From NCBI GenBank assembly GCA_015486915.1, contig WFQS01000588.1:1-8497 (forward strand): 8,497 bases of DNA, given 5' to 3'. The notes beneath the pieces were generated by a model. It saw only the letters and a list, made by a program, of their open reading frames with translations, was not told the origin of the DNA and made no database searches. The DNA is from Desulfobacteraceae bacterium (GTDB lineage Bacteria > Desulfobacterota > Desulfobacteria > Desulfobacterales > Desulfobacteraceae). A program made the translations under genes and the position numbers. Positions 1-5,580 of the stretch are shown one piece after another (position 1 is the stretch's first letter; each line of letters opens with the position of its first letter).

Positions 1-763
1 GATATTTAACGGTCATATCTTTATTGACAGCAGGAAATCTTCCCCGGGCTGCCTGGAAGAATTTTTTTCCGGTATCGATTTTGCTCTGGAGCAGGGAATC
101 ATTGTAGACACCGAAGATCACACCTTTTTTGTGAATTGCATTTTTAATTTCATTCAAATTTATGTTTTCCCCGATGTCACCAATGTCATCTGACAGCCGA
201 ATCCAGGCTTCCATGGCATCTTCTGAAACATGGATTTCCATGGGAGAGACGATTGAATCATCTGTTGCCGATATTTTCTGCAATTTTTGTTTTGGGATGC
301 CTGCTGAAACATGTTTGTCTTTGTTTTTTCCGGATTGAACTTCATCAGACATCTTTTGCTGCTCTTCCACGATGGCTTTTTTTTCTGCAGGCGTAATTAT
401 TTTTGCTTCAACAAGAATATCTCCAATCATTTTTTGTGTTTTTGATCGCTTGAATTCCATGTGCTGTTTTTTCAGGGCATTATCTATATCACGCTGTGTT
501 GCAAGTCCCATTTCCACAGCGAGACTTCCAAATTTTCTGCTTTTTTCTTTTAATTCCAGGAAATCCAGAATAAGATTGAGAATATTAATCTGTTCCTGTG
601 TTGCAAATCCCTCTTCAATCAAAATCTTTTCCATGGTTATATCAGGATTTTTTTTCTTTTTTTTATTAAAAAGAATTTCGGCATATTCCATCTGTTTTCT
701 GCTGATGGTTTTGTATCGAAGTGCAAGTTCACCAAATGAAGGTTTTTTTGTGGTTATTTTCAA
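1..763 (-). CDS. FapA/DUF342-type protein with N-terminal helical repeats (3' end outside window)
   Basis: The open frame runs from a TTG at 763-761 to the left edge, giving 254 codons with the C-terminus missing. Residues ~176-254 match the N-terminal part of the FapA (DUF342) family: EIHVSEDAMEAWIRL, then KNAIHKKGVIFGVYND, then AARGRFPAV followed by a K-Y strand. Residues ~10-136 hold about four copies of a ~33-residue helical repeat (units near 10, 44, 78 and 112, for example FGSLAVEMGLATQRDIDNAL). These resemble the small helical units at the N-terminus of type II secretion/pilus ATPases. FapA-family proteins have been linked to flagellar assembly and cell-surface functions, but the role of this architecture is unknown. 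An in-frame TAG lies just upstream (codon 8 before the TTG) and the first in-frame ATG is at codon 25, so TTG is the best start, with GGGAAC 6 nt before it. The gene is divergent from the ligase operon. Family call is fairly sure; function is not. Confidence 0.8.
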   Translation of the reverse strand, partial: MKITTKKPSFGELALRYKTISRKQMEYAEILFNKKKKKNPDITMEKILIEEGFATQEQINILNLILDFLELKEKSRKFGSLAVEMGLATQRDIDNALKKQHMEFKRSKTQKMIGDILVEAKIITPAEKKAIVEEQQKMSDEVQSGKNKDKHVSAGIPKQKLQKISATDDSIVSPMEIHVSEDAMEAWIRLSDDIGDIGENINLNEIKNAIHKKGVIFGVYNDSLLQSKIDTGKKFFQAARGRFPAVNKDMTVKY

Positions 764-791
764 TGGTTTGTTCCCATAAATCTAATAAGTA

Positions 792-955
792 TATAACTGC
801 CATTAGGCAGATCTAAACAGCGTTACAGCGCCCCACAACGGGCATAAAAAGAGCTCATTTTTGATAAAATAACAAATGCTCTTTTTATGTTCGTCGAAAT
901 CTATGATTTTTTGAGACACTGCAACGCAGTTCAGCTTGGCCTCATGGCCGTTATA
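792..955. repeat. 164-bp imperfect inverted-repeat (MITE-like or structured) element
   Basis: The ends read TATAAC and GTTATA. The outer 40 nt of the left arm (793-832) and the reverse complement of the right arm (954-915) agree at about 30 of 40 positions without gaps, by my count. The centre holds a perfect 12-bp inverted repeat, CATAAAAAGAGC at 843-854 and GCTCTTTTTATG at 878-889. Small hairpins are nested in the arms: CTGCC-ATTA-GGCAG (797-810), AAATC-TAT-GATTT (897-909), ACTGC-AAC-GCAGT (right arm, ~919-931) and GGCC-TCAT-GGCC (~939-950). The right arm has roughly 15 extra nt relative to the left. No transposase is encoded. A related half copy lies at 4643-4706. TA at both tips would suit a TA-targeting transposon, but a target duplication cannot be proven from one locus. 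Confidence 0.75.
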
Positions 956-1301
956 AAAATTAAAAACAGGTCAACGGAGTCATGTCTTATCTTTTAGAAA
1001 TAAAAGGGCTCTGAAGTCAAGTAATTAGTGTTTTTCAGATGCTGTTGCAGGAAATTATGGGAATTGATTTTAAAATATGGTATATTGACATTTTGTCCAT
1101 ATATAATGTAAACAATTCTTTCTAATCAGAATTGGAGTAAGATATATTTTTGTTTTATGGTATCCTGTTTAAAATTGCAAAATAGTCAAGACTGAAAAAT
1201 GAGGCAGGTGCGGTACAGGATAGTATAAGATAACTGGCGTTGATTTGTATAGCGGTTTTCAATTTATAATGTAAAAAACAATCGGGAATTATTTTTAAAA
1301 A
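956..1301. other. Intergenic region upstream of the ligase operon
   Basis: No convincing gene on either strand; the short open frames lack ribosome binding sites and recognisable sequence. It contains an inverted repeat, CAATTCT at 1113-1119 and AGAATTG at 1128-1134 with an 8-nt loop. An 11-bp direct repeat, TATAATGTAAA, occurs at 1102-1112 and 1265-1275. The second copy contains the probable -10 box of the downstream operon. Confidence 0.5.
1240..1270 (+). promoter_or_regulatory. Possible sigma-70-type promoter of the ligase/DHH/rod-like operon
   Basis: A perfect TATAAT sits at 1265-1270 with TTGATT at 1240-1245 as the nearest -35-like box. The spacer is 19 nt, longer than the usual 17, so the -35 assignment is weak. 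Transcription would start near 1277, about 50 nt before the ATG at 1329. Confidence 0.35.
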
Positions 1302-1328
1302 ATGGAAGAAAATTGCGGGAGACATAGT

Positions 1329-2861
1329 ATGAATCAAATCTGCAGGCTCGGATTTGCAGGAACCGATGCAAGGACCCTGTTAAGTGCTTTAACGGTATCA
1401 AGCGCGAAAAGCAGTGCTGAAACAAGTAAATTATACAGGGGAGTTGTTGTAAGGGGTACATCTGCCATGTCAAAGTTTGCAGAAAAAGATATATTGAACT
1501 GGGATATTGATTTTGTTTCCACAAACGACAACTCCGTTGATTCCTATGCCGGTGCCATTATAAAGTCAATTACTGATGGGATACTTGATTATGTGATACC
1601 CATGCCTGAGTCACTGTTTTTTAATGGTATTGTTGACAGGATTGAGCAGGCTGGATTTGGTGAGAGAATAGCAGGATTATCCAAAAAAGGCGCTTTTATC
1701 GAGGGCGATAAAATAAAATGCAAAAAAATGTGCAAAAAAGGTGGTATCCCGGTTGCAGATGCATGGAGTGTTGTTGATGCAGGATCATTCAAAGATGTAC
1801 TTGGCATATGCCTTGATTATATACACAGGTTTGGCGGTGCAGTCCTTAAATATCCTTTCAGTGCAGGTGGCAAGGGTGCCCGTGTGATTCTCAACGCATG
1901 GGAAATCAGGGACGTTTATGATACTCTTATGCATGATTACAGGAAATTGTATAAAAAAACATTCAGAAAAGATGCATGGCCTCTGTTAATAGAATCCCGC
2001 ATGTCAGGAGTGGAAATAAGTTTCACCATTCTTGTTGATAAAAAAGGCAATTTCCAAATTTTACCCACCTCAATGGATTATCCTGAACGTTTTGCTGCAC
2101 CGGCTTCAAAGGATAATCCAGTTACTGGAGGTATGGGCAGTATTTCACCCCACCCTTTTGAAAGTCCTGCTCTTCTTGAAATGGTTGAGAAGAACATTGC
2201 CTCTCCTTTAATAAAAGTTATCAGGGAAGCGGGGCTGCTCCGTCCATGCGTTCTTTATCCCGGATGTTTTGTTTCTTTTAAGAGTGACAGTAATGGAAAA
2301 ATTAAGCCCGTTTCAATAAGGGTTTGCGAGATTAATATTAGACCTGGAGAGCCAGAATTCCAGACGGTTATACGCAGACTGAGGAATCCCGGACAGCTTT
2401 TTGAAGCAATGTTCACAGGAAACCTTGATATAGTCAGCCCCGAGGTAAGGGATAATCAGATAGCTTTGTGTGTAGCTCTTGTAACGGGATCCGGAGGCCC
2501 CGACGGGCAGAAGGGGTATCCATGGAGTGTTACAAAAAATGAATCCGTTGTTATTGATTTTCCATATATGAAGAAAAAAAAGATACAGGTGATACCGGCT
2601 GCCATGGGGTATTCAAAAGAGAAAGGTCTGATTTCCGATGGAACCAGAGTTGCCTATATGAATCTTAATGCAGAGGTTAAACAGGCCAGTGCAAAATCTA
2701 AGGGCAATACTGCAGAGATAATGCGTAATAAAATTTATAATGCATTTACAGGCGGCAAAATCAGAGTTGTTCCAAGGGAGGATATTAATGGTAACCGCCT
2801 TGCTTTAAGAGAAGATATAGGGATTCATTTTGAAATGGCTGAAAAAATAATTGATGATTAA
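1329..2861 (+). CDS. Divergent PurD-like (GAR synthetase family) ATP-grasp ligase
   Basis: 510 residues. I chose the ATG at 1329 because GGGAG at 1317-1321 lies 7 nt before it; an in-frame ATG at 1302 has no such site. The protein follows the PurD fold end to end. Residues 91-103 (PMPESLFFNGIVD) match the GPE-PLv-GivD segment, and 139-141 (GIP) the linker before the ATP-grasp domain. K174 and SAGGKG at 178-183 form the nucleotide loop, and E222 fits the adenine-side acidic residue. TGGMGSISP is at 266-274, and CEINIRPGEPE at 333-343 carries the metal-binding E and N. GYPWS is at 396-400 and a C-terminal REDIG at 494-498. True PurD makes glycinamide ribonucleotide from phosphoribosylamine, glycine and ATP. 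This protein is ~80 residues longer than the usual ~425-430 and lacks the N-terminal GGREHA signature (here LGFAGTDARTLL). A different substrate is therefore possible, and so is a divergent true PurD. Its stop overlaps the DHH gene. Confidence 0.8.
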   Translation: MNQICRLGFAGTDARTLLSALTVSSAKSSAETSKLYRGVVVRGTSAMSKFAEKDILNWDIDFVSTNDNSVDSYAGAIIKSITDGILDYVIPMPESLFFNGIVDRIEQAGFGERIAGLSKKGAFIEGDKIKCKKMCKKGGIPVADAWSVVDAGSFKDVLGICLDYIHRFGGAVLKYPFSAGGKGARVILNAWEIRDVYDTLMHDYRKLYKKTFRKDAWPLLIESRMSGVEISFTILVDKKGNFQILPTSMDYPERFAAPASKDNPVTGGMGSISPHPFESPALLEMVEKNIASPLIKVIREAGLLRPCVLYPGCFVSFKSDSNGKIKPVSIRVCEINIRPGEPEFQTVIRRLRNPGQLFEAMFTGNLDIVSPEVRDNQIALCVALVTGSGGPDGQKGYPWSVTKNESVVIDFPYMKKKKIQVIPAAMGYSKEKGLISDGTRVAYMNLNAEVKQASAKSKGNTAEIMRNKIYNAFTGGKIRVVPREDINGNRLALREDIGIHFEMAEKIIDD

Positions 2862-3807
2862 TGAGAAATTTGAGGAGCAATATAAAAATATGAGAATTGT
2901 CGCTCGACCTGACTTTGATGGAATCGTCTGTGCTGTTCTGATTTACGAGGTTGAAGAAATTAACAGTCCCACTTTGTGGATTGAACCGGGACAGGTACAG
3001 AAAGGAGATGCGGATATAAGGCCTGGTGATATAATGGCTAATCTTCCCTATGATAAACGATGCTCAATGTGGTTTGATCATCATATCTCAAATGATCTTC
3101 ACCATGATGTTGCAGGATCCTTCAAGGTAGCACCTTCAGCAGCAGGAGTGGTGTATGAGTACTATAAAAATAAAAAATTACTTGGCAGAAATTACGATGA
3201 ACTCATTCGGGAAACAGATATTATTGATTCCGCCGACCTTACTGAAGACCAGGTTCTTTATCCTGAAAAATATCCTTATATTCTTCTTTCAATGACAATA
3301 AAGAATCGTGATGAATCTGATCCGCCTTACTGGGACAGACTTGTATCCCTTTTACGTAAGAAAAATATTTTTGAAGTGATGAATGACAATGAAGTAAAAA
3401 AGCGAAGTGTTATGGTCGTTGAAGAGAATAATGCTTTTGTGGATATTTTAAAGAGAAACACCATAATCCACGGGCACATTTCTGTTTGTGATTTCAGATC
3501 AATGGAAAAAGCACCGTCAGGTAACAGGTTTCTTACTTATTGTCTTTTTCCTGAAACTTCGGTCAGCGTCAGGATCAGATATGATGATAAAAACAGGGAT
3601 TCTGTAATTTTGAGCATTGGGCACAGCATATTCAATAAATCCTGCAGGGTTAATATAGGCAAACTTCTTTCAAAATATGGCGGTGGGGGGCATGCTGGTG
3701 CAGGAGGCTGTATGCTTGAAGCTGATCGTGCCGATGATATCATTGAAGATATCATTCAAATTCTGAAAGAAAATATTGGAAATACAGGAGACAATGGTTT
3801 AAGATAA
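2854..3807 (+). CDS. DHH-family phosphoesterase
   Basis: 317 residues from the ATG at 2854, which overlaps the ligase stop by 8 nt and suggests translational coupling. TTG at 2851 is also in frame. A further in-frame ATG at 2890 (product starting MRIVARPDFDG) follows GAGGAG at 2872-2877 by 12 nt and is a serious alternative start. Motif I is RPDFDG (D20, D22), where many family members carry a histidine before the aspartates. The eponymous D75-H76-H77 lies in WFDHHISND, a third acidic stretch TDIIDSAD spans 121-128, and the DHHA1 glycine motif GGGGHAGAGG starts at 276. These are the metal and substrate-binding elements of nanoRNase, c-di-AMP phosphodiesterase, exopolyphosphatase and RecJ relatives. 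Cytoplasmic: no signal peptide. The exact phosphoester cleaved cannot be read from the sequence, though co-transcription with the ligase suggests a linked pathway. Confidence 0.88.
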   Translation: MINEKFEEQYKNMRIVARPDFDGIVCAVLIYEVEEINSPTLWIEPGQVQKGDADIRPGDIMANLPYDKRCSMWFDHHISNDLHHDVAGSFKVAPSAAGVVYEYYKNKKLLGRNYDELIRETDIIDSADLTEDQVLYPEKYPYILLSMTIKNRDESDPPYWDRLVSLLRKKNIFEVMNDNEVKKRSVMVVEENNAFVDILKRNTIIHGHISVCDFRSMEKAPSGNRFLTYCLFPETSVSVRIRYDDKNRDSVILSIGHSIFNKSCRVNIGKLLSKYGGGGHAGAGGCMLEADRADDIIEDIIQILKENIGNTGDNGLR

Positions 3808-3821
3808 AATTTTCGATCTTT

Positions 3822-3830
3822 AAGGAGGTG
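3822..3830 (+). promoter_or_regulatory. Near-perfect ribosome binding site of the rod-like gene
   Basis: AAGGAGGTG matches the 16S 3' end over nine bases, with its core GGAGG 6 nt from the ATG at 3835. It is much stronger than the sites of the two genes upstream, which suggests the small protein is made in greater amount from the shared transcript. Confidence 0.8.
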
Positions 3831-3834
3831 CTTT

Positions 3835-4176
3835 ATGGCAATTAACGGGATTACAGGTCCGGTGTCGGCTCTAAAAGCTTTTGAAACAAAAATGGACTCA
3901 ACAGCAGATAATATTGCCAATTCCCAGTCCGTTAAATTTAAAAGAAGCAGGGTGGTTGTAAGTGAACAAACAGGCGGTACTGGAGGCGTTAAAGCAGATG
4001 TCAGCAAAATAAATACCCCGGGATATGTGGATTCTGATAATGAAGAACTTTCAAATGTTGATATGGCAGAGGAAATTTCATCCATGATCCCAACATCCCG
4101 GAATTTTGAGGCAAATGTTAAAACAGTTCAGACAATGGATGAGATGACAGGTACGATAATTAATATTATTGAATAG
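3835..4176 (+). CDS. Short flagellar basal-body rod (FlgC)-like protein
   Basis: 113 residues. The N-terminal helix ends in STADNIANSQSVKFKRSR (22-39), the ANNIAN-type signature of flagellar axial proteins. The C-terminal segment 73-113 (NVDMAEEISSMIPTSRNFEANVKTVQ and on) matches the Flg_bbr_C helix, in which the EM...RxYEAN pattern is typical. Only ~30 residues separate the two helices, including GGTGG and NTPGYVDSDNEE, so it is smaller than ordinary FlgC (~135-150 residues). Rod proteins form the periplasmic drive shaft of the flagellum and are exported without a cleaved signal; none is seen here. No other flagellar structural gene is in the window. It starts 27 nt after the DHH stop behind a very strong ribosome binding site, so it is probably the third gene of that operon. 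Whether it enters the flagellum or has another role is open. Confidence 0.8.
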   Translation: MAINGITGPVSALKAFETKMDSTADNIANSQSVKFKRSRVVVSEQTGGTGGVKADVSKINTPGYVDSDNEELSNVDMAEEISSMIPTSRNFEANVKTVQTMDEMTGTIINIIE

Positions 4177-4187
4177 CACAGGAATGG

Positions 4188-4538
4188 TTAATTCTGATCT
4201 ATTTGTATGTTGATAATTTTTCCATTTTCGTTGATAAATGCCGTTGCTCTGGCAAGTGTTTTCCCGGAATCTGAACTTATTATTTTTACTTTTTTTTCAA
4301 AAATTGTTTCTTCTGGTATGCTTTGATCCTTTGACTCAGGTATAGATTCAGCATCATATTTTTTCCCCCCTGTATTTTCCTTTCGGTCAGCAGATTGAGC
4401 AAGTCTTGTCCTGTGTCTTTCAGCTATCAGTTTGCTGACACCCTTGTAGGCAGTTTTTTCTTTGTCATCCTTGCATCCCGCTATAAGGCAGGAAATACAG
4501 AAAAGAACAAATACAGTATGGATACTTTTTTTATACAT
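4188..4538 (-). CDS. Small predicted lipoprotein of unknown function
   Basis: 116 residues. It begins with a lipoprotein signal peptide: MYKK, a hydrophobic stretch (residues 8-20) and the lipobox I19-A20-G21-C22, so the mature protein would start at a lipidated Cys22. Lys at +2 gives no inner-membrane retention signal as defined in E. coli, so the outer membrane is the likelier location. The mature part is hydrophilic, with a charged, probably disordered middle (residues ~50-80). The C-terminal ~35 residues look like beta strands (KVKIISSDSGKTLARATAF, then a strand ending KIINIQIDQN). I recognise no family. An AGGA lies about 8 nt before the ATG. The gene converges on the rod-like gene with only 11 bp between the stops, and no terminator hairpin is visible there. 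A periplasmic or surface role is likely; a link to the rod-like protein is only suggested by position. Confidence 0.72.
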   Translation of the reverse strand: MYKKSIHTVFVLFCISCLIAGCKDDKEKTAYKGVSKLIAERHRTRLAQSADRKENTGGKKYDAESIPESKDQSIPEETIFEKKVKIISSDSGKTLARATAFINENGKIINIQIDQN

Positions 4539-4554
4539 TTTAAAATCCTGATAT

Positions 4555-4570
4555 TTTATAAGCTTATAAA
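4555..4570. promoter_or_regulatory. 16-bp AT-rich palindrome upstream of the lipoprotein gene
   Basis: TTTATAAGCTTATAAA is a perfect palindrome ending 17 bp before the lipoprotein start codon, in the position expected for a promoter core or operator. It also offers TATAAA/TATAAG as a -10 box on the minus strand. The alternative, chance in AT-rich DNA, is real. Confidence 0.3.
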
Positions 4571-4642
4571 TTTTTTTTATATGAAACTCCTGCTGAGTTA
4601 CTTTAAGAATAAGAGTTGCCTACGCGCCTTTGGTCCAATATT

Positions 4643-4706
4643 TGTTAGAATCTTTGATTCTTTGAGGCTGTCTGAGAGTCTTCACATCCGCCTTATGGCT
4701 GTTTTA
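4643..4706. repeat. Diverged half copy of the 792-955 repeat element
   Basis: The stretch 4647-4706 aligns without gaps to 896-955, with about 38 of 60 positions identical by my count. Identity is concentrated at both ends: a small hairpin at the left and GCC-T-ATGGC-GTT-TA at the right. The left hairpin is AGAATC-TTT-GATTCT (4647-4661). Compared with the first copy, one A-T pair has become G-C and a G-T wobble has become A-T, so pairing is preserved. The terminal hairpin GCC-TTAT-GGC (4690-4699) is also kept. I could not find a matching left arm, so this is a half element or its partner arm has decayed. Confidence 0.6.
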
Positions 4707-4913
4707 TGAAACTATTGTAAATTTCACTTAATTGTAAACGCTTTTAATATTTGTTATGACTGAACAAAATTTTTGTGCTCAGGTCGTGCCGGTAATTCAA
4801 CATTTGTCATTAACCTGCCAGGAACCGTAATAAGTAAAATTTATCCCATATGGAAAATTGTAAAAAGAGTCGAACCAAAAAATTGAGTGAATGATACAAA
4901 AGAAAGTAATTGT
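4707..4913. other. Intergenic region downstream of the STAS gene
   Basis: No supported gene. It contains an 8-bp direct repeat, ATTGTAAA, at 4714-4721 and 4731-4738. It also has an imperfect inverted repeat at 4758-4785 (GACTGAACAAAA against TTTTTGTGCTCAGGTC), which could fold in a transcript leaving the STAS gene but lacks the run of U expected of an intrinsic terminator. Confidence 0.4.
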
Positions 4914-5222
4914 TCAGTTTGCCTCTTCAATAGTAAATCTTCTGTTTAGCCTCATTGTACTGAAAAGACCAAAAATATCCTTTGAAACATTTATCACTTT
5001 AAGTTGTTTGCCTTGCTGGGTTAATGTATTATGGGCGGCAATTATCACACCGATCCCCAGGGAATCCACCATCTCAACTCCGGCAAGATCTATGATAAGT
5101 TTTTCTTCACAATCGTTTATCGCTGAAAGTAGTTCATTTTTAAAATCTTCTGCCATTGAAGCAACAATATCCATAGCCGGTCTGACAATAGTTTTATTTT
5201 TTTCCCTGATAATTTCACTCAT
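4914..5222 (-). CDS. STAS-domain anti-sigma factor antagonist (SpoIIAA/RsbV-like)
   Basis: 102 residues, essentially one STAS domain. The diagnostic stretch is LIIDLAGVEMVDSLGIGVI (42-60). S54 in the D-S-x-G context is the expected phosphorylation site for a partner serine kinase (RsbW/SpoIIAB type). The rest fits the fold: a leading strand with TIVRPAMDIVAS, a central strand KLIIDLAG, and a late KQLKVINVSKDIFGLF strand-helix pair. In partner-switching systems the unphosphorylated protein binds an anti-sigma kinase and frees its target. No such kinase or phosphatase is in the window, so the partner is unknown. AAGGAGA lies about 6 nt before the ATG, and a promoter is visible just upstream. 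It stands alone, divergent from the SRP RNA gene. Confidence 0.9.
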   Translation of the reverse strand: MSEIIREKNKTIVRPAMDIVASMAEDFKNELLSAINDCEEKLIIDLAGVEMVDSLGIGVIIAAHNTLTQQGKQLKVINVSKDIFGLFSTMRLNRRFTIEEAN

Positions 5223-5250
5223 AATAATCTCCTTTTAAAAAATATATATA

Positions 5251-5278
5251 ATGATATAAGTGATAAATAGATTATCAA
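5251..5278 (-). promoter_or_regulatory. Likely sigma-70-type promoter of the STAS gene
   Basis: Read on the minus strand, TTGATA (5278-5273) and TATCAT (5256-5251) are separated by 16 nt. Both hexamers are one mismatch from consensus. Transcription would begin near 5244, leaving a leader of about 20 nt that contains the ribosome binding site. Confidence 0.5.
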
Positions 5279-5367
5279 AATGTTATCATATGGCTTTTGA
5301 AATAACAAGTCATTGAATGGAATTCATTGCTTGAAATTTTTATTGAAACGATTACAGATAATTTTTC

Positions 5368-5398
5368 TTGAAAAAATAAATGTTTTAAAGTATATACT
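5368..5398 (+). promoter_or_regulatory. Promoter of the SRP RNA gene
   Basis: TATACT at 5393-5398 lies 6 nt before 5405, where the closing stem of the RNA begins, so the inferred transcription start and RNA end agree. TTGAAA at 5368-5373 is the -35 candidate with a 19-nt spacer, which is long. The -10 box lies inside a perfect 14-bp palindrome, AAAGTATATACTTT (5387-5400). Confidence 0.55.
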
Positions 5399-5404
5399 TT
5401 GACT

Positions 5405-5580
5405 CCCGGCTGTGTTGCGGCAGAGTGTTCCTGATATGGATATTCTGGCCGGTCGCCGCGTAACAGAAGGTCATGAACCTCGTCAGGTCCGGAAGGAAGC
5501 AGCGATAAGTGATATCATCTGTGTCGTGGATCGATCCCGGTCATGCAATTCCTCGGGGACGATTCCCCCAACCAGCCGGG
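5405..5580 (+). ncRNA. ffs: Signal recognition particle RNA (4.5S-type, long form)
   Basis: The signature GTCAGGTCCGGAAGGAAGCA at 5482-5501 is the Ffh-binding helix 8 with its GGAA apical loop, nearly identical to E. coli 4.5S RNA. It pairs with Ffh to target nascent membrane proteins to the translocon. The ends are set by pairing CCCGGCTG (5405-5412) with CAGCCGGG (5573-5580). Further matching stems lie in between: GGATATT (5438-5444) with AATTCC (5547-5552), TGGCCGG (5446-5452) with CCGGTCA (5537-5543), CCGCG (5456-5460) with CGTGG (5525-5529), and ACAGA (5463-5467) with TCTGT (5518-5522). Together they give one long rod of 176 nt, clearly longer than E. coli 4.5S (114 nt). No Alu-type domain was recognised. 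A T-rich stretch follows at 5581, but a classical terminator is not clear. Confidence 0.93.

Noticed and set aside
372..779. Plus-strand open frame of 135 codons
   Set aside because: It is antisense to the FapA-like gene, whose minus-strand frame has family motifs and sensible codon use. The plus-strand product is a hydrophobic, Phe/Ser-rich shadow with no recognisable sequence.
1085..1107. TTGACA at 1085-1090 with TATAAT at 1102-1107 as a promoter
   Set aside because: Both boxes look good singly, but the spacer is only 11 nt, too short for a sigma-70 promoter.
4177..4187. Possible bidirectional terminator between the rod-like and lipoprotein genes
   Set aside because: No inverted repeat or T-run was found in or beside the 11-bp gap.
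4395..4709. Plus-strand open frame of 104 codons
   Set aside because: It overlaps the lipoprotein gene antisense and then runs through the AT-rich intergenic region and the repeat half copy. No ribosome binding site and no family features.
4754..4810. Minus-strand ORF of 18 codons beginning MTNVELPARPEH
   Set aside because: Too short to support, with no clear ribosome binding site, and it overlaps an inverted repeat that explains part of the sequence.
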